The notes under the pieces: model-generated
Databases searched by the model: none
What the model was told of the DNA's origin: nothing
The model's input: only the letters and a program-made list of their open reading frames with translations
Source: Lachnospiraceae bacterium
GTDB lineage: Bacteria > Bacillota > Clostridia > Lachnospirales > Lachnospiraceae
Reading direction: 5' to 3'
NCBI GenBank assembly: GCA_029224965.1
Contig: JAQXVO010000033.1
Location: 1 to 64,000 of the forward strand
Length of the DNA: 64,000 nt
Shown: piece after piece, positions 53,122 through 62,661 of the stretch
Layout of the letters: every line of letters starts with the position of its first letter
Numbering within the stretch: position 1 is the stretch's first letter
Program-made: the position numbers and the translations under genes

Positions 53122-53235
53122 TAATTCCAGGGATAAACCTTCCGGTTTTCAACCCTGATCGGCTTCATTTTCCGGTATTATTTCATATCACTGCCGGTTT
53201 TCCCGGACCCGCATATTTTCCGGATATTCTAAAGC

Positions 53236-55353
53236 TTACTCCAGGTCCTCCAGCGGCTTATTCAGCTCCTCGGTTCCCGGCACAACAAAGCGGCCATCCC
53301 GGATGATGTCGGTAGAGCTTCCGTCTTTTTTAAGAACCGTGATGGTTCCCAGCTCATCATAGGGAATGGTGATATCGGTATGACAGTTGAAATATGCCTT
53401 GGAGGGATCCGAATTCCGAAACTCACGTACTATGGAATTATCCCTTGCCACAACCTCTTTTCCGTCCGGATTGTGCATGGGCACATCCTCGGCATGGGAG
53501 TAGCAGGTATCGCCGACGGCGAAATGCGGACCGGTCTTCTCTGCAATCAGGATCGGGAGAGCTTCCTCGATATCGAACTTTCTTCCCATCCGATAGGCCG
53601 TCGTATTGGTTCCGATGGCAAACTCGCCCAGAGGCAGGGTCTTATGATGGAAAAGAATATGGTCATCGATCAGGGCCTTGTTTTCCTCCTCGGAATCGAA
53701 ATTGTCGCAGGAGGCTTCAGCTACCATGCCGTCTTTAAACTTCAGTGTCAGATTCCGGAAGGAATAGCCCTCCAGATAGACATGGCCTACATTTAAGATA
53801 CCATTCGTGCCCTCCAGCTGGGGTGAGGTGAAGACCTCGCCGACCGGAATGTTGACATCAGCGGCACAGTTCTCAAAGATGGTTTCCTTTGCAGGGTCGG
53901 CCAGAGGATGAAGAGCTACGGTGATGTCGGTCCTGTTTCCGTTCCGGCCGCTGACATGAACGGCATAGCCCTGATCCAGAAGGTCGATCATATGCTGCTG
54001 CATGGTCCGGTAGTGGTCGGAATCCAATGTGTTGACCGAAACAGTCGCCTTGAAGATCTCCTTAAACTTCTCTCCGATAGAGGGAAGCGGGTAGGAAATG
54101 ATGGTAAAGCTCCGCTCATCTCCCGGAATGTAGTTATTGGTAATCTGTCCCTGCTCGGACATATCGTAGACAGAAAGCTCCTCGTAGGCCTTCCGCTGGG
54201 CCCTGGTGAAGGGATCTGCCGCCGCCTTGTTGACCGGCGTAAACTTCTCCTCGCCGAAGGTCTCGACAACAGCCGGGCCGCCGTATTCCCGGGCCAGCTT
54301 CCGGTTCTTATCATAGACGGTCTTTACGACCTCGAGCTTTCGTCCCACATAGGCCTTGTCGTAATAATAGCCCCTGTCGTCCTTATGATCGTAATAGACC
54401 TGCATATTCATGGAATTGGTATAGAGATTCCGGCGGGCGCCCCGGCGTTGGCAGGACAGAAGGCCGTCCCGCTGCAGGGTGACGGAAAGTCCGGCTTCAT
54501 CAAATAGACTGACGGCTTCCCGCATGACCCGCTCCAGGCCGATGGGGAACTCAATGGAGACACTCTTCTTGATCGAGATATCTCTGCCCGTAATGGCAAA
54601 GCCATCGATATAGCCCCTGACATAGGTCTCTGCCATGGAATGGATCTCATCCTCGGAAAGACTGTTCAGATATTCCCAGAGGCGGATCTCGTTCCAGCCG
54701 ATCTTGGATCCGTAGAAATAGAGATAGCGGGGCTCCGACAGATCGGCCTTCATCAGAATATCGGTGAAGAAGGTCCGGTTCGGATCGATGAGACCGGTGA
54801 TTCCGTCTGCGATAAACTCCTCGGAATAATCCTGATAGAAGGAATGGAGGGAGTTTTTGATGGCCTTGATGAGGTCCGTATCCGTGTACTTGTCTCCGGA
54901 ACTCTTCGCCGTCTCCTGATCTTCGAAGTGGGTATAGATTTCATCCAGAAGCTCGAAGTAGTAGGTGATCCATTCCTTTCTGCCCTCATAGCTCCAGGGA
55001 ATGATGGCTGTGAAATCCATATAGAAGGCGGACAGAATGCCGCCCAGCTTATTCCCAAGCCGTTTTGCGCTGTATTCCGGATTCAGGAAATTCTTTTCAT
55101 AACAGGCCGGCTCAAAGCGCTCGTAAAACATCTTCTGTTCATCGACGAAATCGGGCAGGTCCGCCTTCTTCATCTCATTTTTCTCAGTCCGCTTCAGAAC
55201 CGGCAGAATTCCGATGGCCAGATTGGAAAGTTCGAAGAAATAATCCAGGGCTCCCTCCGAAAAATGCTCGCCATCTTCAATATCACAGGCCTTGCGGATC
55301 TCGCGGATCCGATCGGTCACCAGTTTGAAACGTTCTTCCATCTCTTCTGTCAT
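53236..55353 (-). CDS. M29-type aminopeptidase with long N-terminal extension
   Basis: 705 aa, against about 410 for ordinary M29 enzymes. The C-terminal 400 residues fit the M29 metallo-aminopeptidase pattern: PLGEFAIGTNT, AEKTGPHFAVGDTCYS and FNCHTDITIPYDELG, with the Glu, His, Tyr and Asp metal or catalytic residues. The first 300 residues are helical and charged (DYFFELSNLAIGILPVL, SYEGRKEWITYYFELLD) with no family I recognise. There is no signal peptide. It is a single-gene unit. Confidence 0.82.
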   Translation of the reverse strand: MTEEMEERFKLVTDRIREIRKACDIEDGEHFSEGALDYFFELSNLAIGILPVLKRTEKNEMKKADLPDFVDEQKMFYERFEPACYEKNFLNPEYSAKRLGNKLGGILSAFYMDFTAIIPWSYEGRKEWITYYFELLDEIYTHFEDQETAKSSGDKYTDTDLIKAIKNSLHSFYQDYSEEFIADGITGLIDPNRTFFTDILMKADLSEPRYLYFYGSKIGWNEIRLWEYLNSLSEDEIHSMAETYVRGYIDGFAITGRDISIKKSVSIEFPIGLERVMREAVSLFDEAGLSVTLQRDGLLSCQRRGARRNLYTNSMNMQVYYDHKDDRGYYYDKAYVGRKLEVVKTVYDKNRKLAREYGGPAVVETFGEEKFTPVNKAAADPFTRAQRKAYEELSVYDMSEQGQITNNYIPGDERSFTIISYPLPSIGEKFKEIFKATVSVNTLDSDHYRTMQQHMIDLLDQGYAVHVSGRNGNRTDITVALHPLADPAKETIFENCAADVNIPVGEVFTSPQLEGTNGILNVGHVYLEGYSFRNLTLKFKDGMVAEASCDNFDSEEENKALIDDHILFHHKTLPLGEFAIGTNTTAYRMGRKFDIEEALPILIAEKTGPHFAVGDTCYSHAEDVPMHNPDGKEVVARDNSIVREFRNSDPSKAYFNCHTDITIPYDELGTITVLKKDGSSTDIIRDGRFVVPGTEELNKPLEDLE

Positions 55354-55478
55354 TCTATTTGTGTCCTCAATTCAGATGCTAATTCTTCAACTTAAAAACA
55401 TTCAGGTGATCTTCATTCACATTTTCCATATGATTCGGTTTTCCATTTTCCCGGTACCCGGCTTCGGAATGATCTGTC

Positions 55479-55802
55479 TTATCCACGAACAGCTCCCAGA
55501 ATATAGACTGATATCCACAGTCCGAAGGAAATCAGGGGAAAAAGGAGGCCCAGAAGGCGGGAGCTTCTGTTGAAGGAATCCTTTCGATTTTCGATCAGTC
55601 CCCGGACCAGCATGATAAAGGAGACCAGAATGGAAAGGACTCCGATGGCGGTCTCGGCACGGCCGGTATTGCCTCCGTATACTGACCGGAGAATCACCCA
55701 GAGGAAAAGGATGCAGCCCAGGATTCCGACTGCCATGGTTACAAGACTGATTTTGTTCACCGGTTTCTTTTCACTTCTTCTCCGTCTTCTGCCTGCTCTC
55801 AT
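55479..55802 (-). CDS. Small membrane protein (107 aa), DUF6142-like
   Basis: Arg/Lys-rich start (MRAGRRRRRSEKKPVNK) and three hydrophobic segments: ISLVTMAVGILGCILFLWV, AETAIGVLSILVSFIMLV and LLGLLFPLISFGLWISVYIL. This resembles DUF6142 proteins. The start is uncertain: an upstream TTG at 55856 opens the same frame but has no good ribosome site, while the chosen ATG has AAGGAG 12 bases upstream. Confidence 0.6.
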   Translation of the reverse strand: MRAGRRRRRSEKKPVNKISLVTMAVGILGCILFLWVILRSVYGGNTGRAETAIGVLSILVSFIMLVRGLIENRKDSFNRSSRLLGLLFPLISFGLWISVYILGAVRG

Positions 55803-55941
55803 GAGTCTGTTCTGCTCCTTTTTCATTCCTTCTGCCAGGCTTTTTGGTTTCTCCAAGCAGAATTTTCTTCTGATTTATGCGCTCTGCTTTCTGAAAGTAT
55901 TCCCGTCCTGAATCTGCCTCTACAGGCATCCCTTCCGGTTT

Positions 55942-56619
55942 TCAGGCTCTCGCACCGTACTTCTCGTAATAGGCATCAATCCGGGCCTTCTCATCTTCTC
56001 CGATATAGACCTTGCCCTGATAAGGCTTCTGATAAAGCTCCTCGACGACATCCGACATCTTTACGATGGATGCGGTCTTCATCTGATAGGTCTCACCGAT
56101 CTCCTCCAGGGCACCTTTTTCTCCCTGGCCCCGCTCCATACGGTCCACAGAGACAACCAGGCCAACGACATCCGCCTTGGCCTGAGCCTTGATAATGGGC
56201 ATGGTCTCCTTGATTGAAGTACCGGCTGTAGTCACATCCTCAATGATCAGTACCCGGTCGCCATCTTCAATGGGGCCGCCCAGAAGGATTCCCTTCTCAC
56301 CGTGGTCCTTGGCTTCCTTCCGGTTGCTGCAGTAGCGGACATCGACTCCATAGAGATCATGGAGAGCAATGCTTGTGGCCACCGAAAGGGGAATGCCCTT
56401 ATAGGCCGGTCCGAAAAGGACATCAAAATCTGTACCGAACTGATCATGGATGGTCCTGGCATAATATTCGCCCAGCTTCTTTAACTGCATGCCGGTCCGA
56501 TAGAAGCCGGTATTTACAAAGAAAGGGGTCTTACGGCCACTCTTGGTAACGAAATCACCGAATTTCAATACCTGGCTGTCAATCATAAAATGAATAAATT
56601 CCTTCTGATATTCTTCCAT
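55942..56619 (-). CDS. pyrE: Orotate phosphoribosyltransferase
   Basis: 225 aa. The PRPP-binding motif is VLIIEDVTTAGTSI, preceded by FGPAYKGIPLSVATS and the loop RKEAKDHGEKG. Last gene of the pyrF-K-D-E unit, 20 bp after pyrD. Confidence 0.95.
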   Translation of the reverse strand: MEEYQKEFIHFMIDSQVLKFGDFVTKSGRKTPFFVNTGFYRTGMQLKKLGEYYARTIHDQFGTDFDVLFGPAYKGIPLSVATSIALHDLYGVDVRYCSNRKEAKDHGEKGILLGGPIEDGDRVLIIEDVTTAGTSIKETMPIIKAQAKADVVGLVVSVDRMERGQGEKGALEEIGETYQMKTASIVKMSDVVEELYQKPYQGKVYIGEDEKARIDAYYEKYGARA

Positions 56620-56639
56620 TGTTCTGTCCTTTCCTGATT

Positions 56640-57548
56640 TTAGCTGTGAACTTTTCCGATGATATCGCTGACCTTCTCAATTCCGTGACGGTCCAGATAA
56701 TCATTGATTCCATCGATCATCTTAAGACTGGCCGCAGGATCCATGAAATTGGCGGTTCCGACGGAAACAGCTGTCGCCCCTGCCAGAAGCATCTCCACAG
56801 CATCCTGCCAGGTAGTATTGCCGCCCATACCGATAATGGGAATGGAAACAGCCTGGGCCGTCTCATAAACCATGCGGACGGCGACCGGATGAACGGCCGG
56901 ACCGCTCATGCCGCCGGTCTTGTTGGCCAGAAGAAATTTCTGCCGTTCGACATCGATTTTCATGCCGGTAATGGTATTGATGAGAGACAAGGCATCAGCA
57001 CCACCGGCCTCTGCCGCCCGGGCGATCTCTGCAATCGATGTGACATTCGGGGATAGCTTCATGATCACGGGCTGCTTTGCATGATCCTTGATAAGGGATG
57101 TGATATGCTCGACCCCATTGGGATCCGTACCGAAGGCAATGCCGCCCTCCCGAACATTGGGACAGGAGATATTGATTTCCAGAAGGTCCACCGGCTGGTC
57201 TCTGAGACGGTCGACCACATTCAGATATTCCTCTTCACTGTGTCCGCAGACATTGACGATAACCTTCGTATCATACTGCTGTAAGAAAGGAAGATCCCTT
57301 TCGAGAAAAGTATCGATTCCGGGATTCTGCAATCCGATGGCATTGAGCATGCCGGACGGCACCTCGGCGACCCGCGGGGTTGGATTTCCGGGCCACGGCT
57401 TATCGGCAACACCCTTGGTCACCACAGCGCCCAGCCGGTTCAAATCGATGAATTCACTATATTCCATGCCGGAGCCGAAGGTACCCGAAGCAGTCATGAC
57501 CGGGTTTTTTAACGTGACTCCGCAGAGCTCTGTCCTAAGATCTGCCAT
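56640..57548 (-). CDS. pyrD: Dihydroorotate dehydrogenase, class 1B catalytic subunit
   Basis: 302 aa FMN enzyme. It shows MTASGTFGSGMEY, NAIGLQNPG, EINISCPNVREGG with the catalytic cysteine, and GMGGNTTWQDAVEMLLAGA. The NAD-linked 1B class is inferred from pyrK directly upstream; the genes overlap in TGATG. Confidence 0.96.
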   Translation of the reverse strand: MADLRTELCGVTLKNPVMTASGTFGSGMEYSEFIDLNRLGAVVTKGVADKPWPGNPTPRVAEVPSGMLNAIGLQNPGIDTFLERDLPFLQQYDTKVIVNVCGHSEEEYLNVVDRLRDQPVDLLEINISCPNVREGGIAFGTDPNGVEHITSLIKDHAKQPVIMKLSPNVTSIAEIARAAEAGGADALSLINTITGMKIDVERQKFLLANKTGGMSGPAVHPVAVRMVYETAQAVSIPIIGMGGNTTWQDAVEMLLAGATAVSVGTANFMDPAASLKMIDGINDYLDRHGIEKVSDIIGKVHS

Positions 57549-58354
57549 CAGATGTCTACCTCCCTCGCATCAAATACAGGGCCGTCTGTGCAGACCCTCT
57601 TGTTCTTCACCTTGGAGTGATCGTCGATTTCCGTCGACCTGGTGACGCAGCCGAGACAGGCGCCGACGCCGCAGGCCATCCGCTCTTCAAGAGACAGGTA
57701 GCAGCGGATGCCCTCCTCTTCGGCAAAGGCCTTGACACCCCGGAGCATTGGCATGGGTCCGCAGGAATAGATGACATCGACATTCTTTCCCGTAATTCCG
57801 TGCTCCTTTATGCAGTCAATAACCGTGCCTTGAGTTCCGGCCGATCCGTCATCCGTTGAAATATAGACCGATGCGTTCTTCTCAAACTCTTCCAGAAGGA
57901 AGGTATCTTTCGAGCGGTAGCCGAGAACTGCAGTCTGCTTCGGATTTCCCTGACGGGCAAGCTCTTTCGAAAGCTCCAGAAGAGGCGGGATACCGATACC
58001 GCCGCCGATCAGAAGGACCCGGCCATCCTTTCCCTCTTCCATGGGATAGCCGTTTCCCAGAGGCGCCAGGATGCGCACCGCATCGCCTGCCTTTAAGACA
58101 GACAGCTGCCCGGTACCTTCTCCTGCAATCCGGTAGACACAGCGCATGGCATGATTTCCCTTATCGATCTCACAGATACTGATGGGACGAGGCAGGATCC
58201 TTGAAGGGTCTGCCAGATAGAAATCGATAAACTGTCCGGGCCGGGCATAGTCCGAAAGCTCTGTCTCTATCCAGATACTGTAGATTCCTTCCTTCTCGTT
58301 CAGGGCTTCCTGTGATCTCACCCTGGCCCATACCATGGCTTTCTGATTTCCCAT
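57548..58354 (-). CDS. pyrK: Dihydroorotate dehydrogenase electron transfer subunit
   Basis: 268 aa FAD/[2Fe-2S] protein that passes electrons from PyrD to NAD+. The FAD-binding RPISICEID, the NAD-binding GGGIGIPPLLELSKEL, and the cluster cysteines ERMACGVGACLGC are all present. The start MGNQKAMVWA is chosen for GAGGTGA just upstream. Confidence 0.96.
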   Translation of the reverse strand: MGNQKAMVWARVRSQEALNEKEGIYSIWIETELSDYARPGQFIDFYLADPSRILPRPISICEIDKGNHAMRCVYRIAGEGTGQLSVLKAGDAVRILAPLGNGYPMEEGKDGRVLLIGGGIGIPPLLELSKELARQGNPKQTAVLGYRSKDTFLLEEFEKNASVYISTDDGSAGTQGTVIDCIKEHGITGKNVDVIYSCGPMPMLRGVKAFAEEEGIRCYLSLEERMACGVGACLGCVTRSTEIDDHSKVKNKRVCTDGPVFDAREVDI

Positions 58355-58379
58355 AGCTGTCACCTCATATATCATCTTT

Positions 58380-59315
58380 TTATCCGTTCAGGGCCTGATC
58401 CAGGGCATCATGGATGTCTGCCTTCATATCGAGAACAGCCTGGCGGGAGGCATCTGCGTAATGCTCCGGTCCGAATTTCTCATAGGCCGGCTGCAGATAG
58501 GCTGCGATAATGCCGCGGGAGCTGTTGATGATGGCTCCAAGTCCGTCCGGATTGAAGAAATGAACCAGATCCCTGCCCTTTCCTCCCTGGGCACCGTAGC
58601 CGGGCACCAGAATATAGGAATGCGGCAGATCCTGACGAAGCTGCTTTCCGACAGCCGGATAGGTGGCGCCGATGACAGCTCCGACCTCACTGTAATTTCC
58701 GTCCATACAATCTTTGCCCCATTCATAGACTTTGTCAGCGACATGCTCATAAATGGGCTTGCCGTTGACCAGGCGGTCCTGAAGCTCTCCGGAGGAAGGA
58801 TTGGAGGTCTTGACCAGGACGAAGATACCCTTGGAATCCTTGCGGCAGATATCTACGAAAGGCTTGACACCATCGGTTCCCAGATAGGGGTTGACGGTAG
58901 CGAAGTCCTCGCCGAAAGGCTCATAGGTCTGGCTTCCGACCTGGATCTTACCCAGATGAGCGATGGCATAGGATTCGGAAGTCGATCCGATATCACCACG
59001 CTTGACATCACCGATGACCAGGAGGCCCTTGGAATGACAGTAATCAATGGTCTTCTTGAAGGCCATAAGTCCCGGAATTCCGAACTGCTCATACATGGCG
59101 ACCTGGGGCTTTACAGCCGGAACCAGGTCATAGACTGCATCCACGATTCCACGGTTGAAGCGGAAAATCGCATCTGCTGCGCCTTCCAGGGTCTCACCGT
59201 ATGCAGTGTAGGATTTCTTTAAAATGTCTTCCGGTATATAGGAAAGCTTGGGATCCAGACCGACAACAATCGGTGCATCCTTTGCCTTGATTTCCTGAAT
59301 CAGCTTCTGAATCAT
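58380..59315 (-). CDS. pyrF: Orotidine 5'-phosphate decarboxylase
   Basis: 311 aa, the longer type-2 family. It shows VGLDPKLSYIPED, the catalytic LLVIGDVKRGDIGSTSE, and YILVPGYGAQGGKG. AAGGAGAAAGTT precedes the ATG. First gene of the pyr unit; the 120-bp upstream gap shows no PyrR-type attenuator that I can recognise. Confidence 0.95.
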   Translation of the reverse strand: MIQKLIQEIKAKDAPIVVGLDPKLSYIPEDILKKSYTAYGETLEGAADAIFRFNRGIVDAVYDLVPAVKPQVAMYEQFGIPGLMAFKKTIDYCHSKGLLVIGDVKRGDIGSTSESYAIAHLGKIQVGSQTYEPFGEDFATVNPYLGTDGVKPFVDICRKDSKGIFVLVKTSNPSSGELQDRLVNGKPIYEHVADKVYEWGKDCMDGNYSEVGAVIGATYPAVGKQLRQDLPHSYILVPGYGAQGGKGRDLVHFFNPDGLGAIINSSRGIIAAYLQPAYEKFGPEHYADASRQAVLDMKADIHDALDQALNG

Positions 59316-59416
59316 AACTTTCTCCTTTTCTTTACCTCAATCTCTGCTCAGCAGGTCACAATCGGAGCAGATTTTCATTCCATTGATTGAAAGATTCTAT
59401 CCTCATTGATCAAAAT

Positions 59417-59439
59417 GATTCTGTATCTGTTACAGAATC
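59417..59439 (-). terminator. Terminator overlapping the TPR lipoprotein stop codon
   Basis: GATTCTGTA/TACAGAATC around five bases, followed by ATTTTG on the minus strand. Confidence 0.6.
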
Positions 59440-60409
59440 AGCGGGTTTCCAGGAACTGATATTCCCTTGCCATGTCCGTATCTCCCGGATAGGCCTTGAC
59501 ATAGGACTCGCACTTTTTCTTTGCACTGGTGAAGTCTCCGCTGTATTCCAGTGCAATGAGCTCATTTCGAAGAAGGGTCTTCTTCATGGAACTGTCCTTT
59601 AATTTCAGGCCCTTCTGGAAGGACTTTAAGGCATCGGAATATTTCTTTTCTGTCATCTGGAGTTCTCCGATAGCATTCAGAGATTCCGCCGTCTCCTTCT
59701 CCGACTTCTGATAGGCTTTGATCTGGGATTCAGCACTTTTGCTGTCACCGGCCTCCAGGTAGGCTCTGGCCATATCGATCCGGGCCTCAGGCAGGTCTTT
59801 CTTTAAGGCCTTCTTATAATAACGGATGGCTCCCGTGTAATCCTTCCGGATTTCCAGAACCTTTCCCTTGGCCTCCAGGGCCTTTCCGTCCTTATCCGAG
59901 AAATCCAGGACCAGGTCCAGGAACCTGTCCGCCTGATCGGACCGGTCTGCATTTACCAGGCTGTAGTAAACCCGGAAATATCTCTCGTAGGCGGTCTTAT
60001 CCATGGCAATGGACTTCTTGAAGTCCGAGACGGCTTTGGTCACTTTTTTCTGCTTCAGATAGGCGGCACCGCGGAGATAGTAGGCATCCGCCGACTTCTT
60101 CGCATCAATGATAGAGGTATAGGTTTTCAGAGCGGCCTCGTCCTTTCCGGAAAGGGTCTGGGCAGCTGCCTTGTAATAATTGATATCGATAACTTCTGCA
60201 TTAATCCTGGTGCCCGAATGATTCAGGGCCTTGTTAAATTCCCTGATGGCGTCCTCATATCTGCCGTCCGCCATTTTCTCGATTCCGGCCTTCTTATAGG
60301 AGGCCTGGGCCTTGGTATCCGCACCGCAGGCTGTTGTAAGAAGAGCCGACGCGGTCAGAAGAAGGACCAGACTTTTTTTCACCAGATGATTTCTTACCAT
60401 ACTTCGCAT
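59438..60409 (-). CDS. TPR-repeat lipoprotein
   Basis: 323 aa. The signal peptide ends in a lipobox (LLTTAC), so it is likely anchored on the outer face of the membrane. The rest is a string of tetratricopeptide repeats: GRYEDAIREFNKALNH, DAYYLRGAAYLKQKKVTKAVSDFKKSI, YTGAIRYYKKALKKD, KYSDALKSFQKGLKL in pattern. TPR proteins act as scaffolds for assembly. Partner unknown. A TATAAT at 60555-60560 may be its -10 box. Confidence 0.85.
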   Translation of the reverse strand: MRSMVRNHLVKKSLVLLLTASALLTTACGADTKAQASYKKAGIEKMADGRYEDAIREFNKALNHSGTRINAEVIDINYYKAAAQTLSGKDEAALKTYTSIIDAKKSADAYYLRGAAYLKQKKVTKAVSDFKKSIAMDKTAYERYFRVYYSLVNADRSDQADRFLDLVLDFSDKDGKALEAKGKVLEIRKDYTGAIRYYKKALKKDLPEARIDMARAYLEAGDSKSAESQIKAYQKSEKETAESLNAIGELQMTEKKYSDALKSFQKGLKLKDSSMKKTLLRNELIALEYSGDFTSAKKKCESYVKAYPGDTDMAREYQFLETR

Positions 60410-60591
60410 ATTTTCCTACTATGTCATCCCTGAATCTGTAATTTCATAAATTGCTTTTGATTTATGCCTTGCCGATTCCCGGATTCTTCGATTGATCCCT
60501 GTCTCGATTTCTAGACTTTGAAATAAATAAGATCTGCGTCTTTACGCATACCTAATTATACTAGCATATTCGCCCTGACTTTGGACGGCTT

Positions 60592-61857
60592 TTATTCGAT
60601 TTTCACAGCTTTTGGAAAGCGGATGCGGACCTTTTCAATTCTCTGATGGCCGGTCGCCACGACCCGAAGAAGAATGCCTTCCTTGGTCACATAGGTCTCG
60701 CCGACCTCCGGCACATGGTCAAAAAGCCCGGTCAGATAGCCGCCCAGGGTGTCATAGTCATCCGATTCAAAATTTAAGGGCAGGACCTTACAGAGATCTT
60801 CCAGGTTCATGGATCCCTGGACCAGAAATTCCCGGTCAGAAAGGACCACAATATCATCCTCTTCATCGGAGTCGTATTCGTCCCGGATTTCTCCGACCAG
60901 CTCCTCCAGGAGGTCCTCCATGGTGATCAGGCCGGCCACGGCTCCGTATTCATCAAGGACAATGGCCATGGAAATGGAGTTCTTCCGCATCTCCTGGAAA
61001 AGCTCCAGGGTATTCTTCTGTTCGTAGGTAAAGTAGGCTTCGCGGAGATAGTCCCGGATATGGAAGTCCCCTTCCTTCTTTAAAAGCAGGTCCTTGACAT
61101 TGATGATTCCGATCACATGATCCTTGTCACCCTCATAGACCGGCATCCGGGTCAGCATTTCCTCCCGGATCAGATCCATGAGCTTCTCATAGGACCAGTT
61201 GACATTGACCATGGTGACATCGATCCGGGGGATCATGACTTCCTTGGCCGTGGCATCTGAAAAGTCGAAAAGGTTGTGAATATACTTCTGCTCGTTGGTC
61301 AGAATGACACCCTCTTCCTTGCTTTCATCAACGATGGTCCGAAGCTCTTCCTCAGTCATTTTCTGACCGTCCTCGTCCTTGTTTCCGTCAATCAGGCGGA
61401 GGATTCCTCCCGAAATCTTATTGATGACAAAGATGATCGGTGTCAGGACCTGCATGAGGACATAGATGATGCCGGCATATTTTAAAGACAGATCGACATT
61501 ATGAACCTGGGCCCGGCTTTTGGGCGTGATCTCACCGAAGATCAGGATCAAAAAGGTCAGGATACCGGTCGCAATGCCTGCGCCGACGCTTCCGAGAAGC
61601 TTCGTGGCAACCGTGGTTGCCAGAGAGGAGGCGGAAAGGTTTACGATATTGTTACCGATCAGAATGGCTGACAGCATCTTGTCCTTTTTCTCAAGGACCT
61701 TCAGTACCTTCTCGGCCCGACTGTCACCGTCCTTGGCCATGGTCTTCATTTTAATCTGGGAGACCGTCGTCAGAGCCGTCTCTGCTCCGGAAAAGAAGGC
61801 GGACATGGCCAGAAGAATCAGCATGATGATAAAGCGGAGCACTAGATCAGATGACAT
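60592..61857 (-). CDS. CNNM/CorC-family transporter (hemolysin-like, CBS domains)
   Basis: 421 aa. The N-terminal DUF21/CNNM membrane domain (about 1-180) includes AFFSGAETALTTVSQIK, then two CBS domains (about 200-330, MIPRIDVTMVNVNW, VLDEYGAVAGLITMEDLLEELVGEI), then a CorC/HlyC C-terminal domain (FLVQGSMNLEDL). Family members handle Mg2+ export or related ions. It starts immediately after the zinc permease stop (TAAATG), so it is in the same operon. Confidence 0.92.
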   Translation of the reverse strand: MSSDLVLRFIIMLILLAMSAFFSGAETALTTVSQIKMKTMAKDGDSRAEKVLKVLEKKDKMLSAILIGNNIVNLSASSLATTVATKLLGSVGAGIATGILTFLILIFGEITPKSRAQVHNVDLSLKYAGIIYVLMQVLTPIIFVINKISGGILRLIDGNKDEDGQKMTEEELRTIVDESKEEGVILTNEQKYIHNLFDFSDATAKEVMIPRIDVTMVNVNWSYEKLMDLIREEMLTRMPVYEGDKDHVIGIINVKDLLLKKEGDFHIRDYLREAYFTYEQKNTLELFQEMRKNSISMAIVLDEYGAVAGLITMEDLLEELVGEIRDEYDSDEEDDIVVLSDREFLVQGSMNLEDLCKVLPLNFESDDYDTLGGYLTGLFDHVPEVGETYVTKEGILLRVVATGHQRIEKVRIRFPKAVKIE

Positions 61858-62661
61858 TTACTTTCCTTTCCTGCCATAGAGATATGCTGCAAAATAGATA
61901 ACGGCCGCAATGATCACGATCATGGGACCTGTGGCCACATTTGTATAGTAGCTTACGATCAGTCCGACCACCCCTGAAAATACTGCAAATATAATGCTGT
62001 ACAGGTGATATTCTCTCATGTTCTGAGAGATATTGGCCGAGGATGCGGGCGGAATGATCATCAGGGCGCTGATCAGAAGGATGCCGATCCAGCGGATGGA
62101 CAGCATGACAACGACAGCGATCAGAATCGAAAAGATATCCTCGATCAGCTTGACCTGGATATTGGCGGACCTTGCCAGAGTGGCATGAATGCTGATGGCA
62201 TTGAGGCGGTTGACGGCCAGAATCCAGAAAACCACGGTCACACAGAGAATGACAAGGAGCCAGAGAACCTCGGACTTCTTGATAGAAAGGATATCTCCGA
62301 TCAGGAGGGCCGAATAGTTCGAGAAATTGCCCCCGTGAGACAGAATGGCCAGACCGATGGCCGTACTGCCGCTGGCAAAGACCGAAATGATGGTATCGGT
62401 CGAAGATAGATTTCTTCTCTGAATGGTCGTAAGAAGGACGGCAAAGACAATACCGTAGATGACCATGGAGAGAGAGGGATCGCTGATGCCAAGGAAGAGG
62501 CCGAGGGCAATACCGGTCAGAGCCGAGTGACCCAGGGCATCCGAGAAGAAGGCCATCTTCTTTCTTACCACCATAGTTCCGAGGATACCGAGAAGGGGTG
62601 TGATTAATAAGACGGCTGCAAAGGCCAGCCGCATAAATTCATAGGAAAAAAGAGAACTCAT
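61858..62661 (-). CDS. Metal ABC transporter permease (ZnuB-like)
   Basis: 267 aa, ABC-3 family, with about seven to eight membrane segments and the DALGHSALTGIALGLF coupling motif. It overlaps the ATPase gene by four bases. Zinc versus manganese cannot be decided from the permease alone. Confidence 0.92.
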   Translation of the reverse strand: MSSLFSYEFMRLAFAAVLLITPLLGILGTMVVRKKMAFFSDALGHSALTGIALGLFLGISDPSLSMVIYGIVFAVLLTTIQRRNLSSTDTIISVFASGSTAIGLAILSHGGNFSNYSALLIGDILSIKKSEVLWLLVILCVTVVFWILAVNRLNAISIHATLARSANIQVKLIEDIFSILIAVVVMLSIRWIGILLISALMIIPPASSANISQNMREYHLYSIIFAVFSGVVGLIVSYYTNVATGPMIVIIAAVIYFAAYLYGRKGK

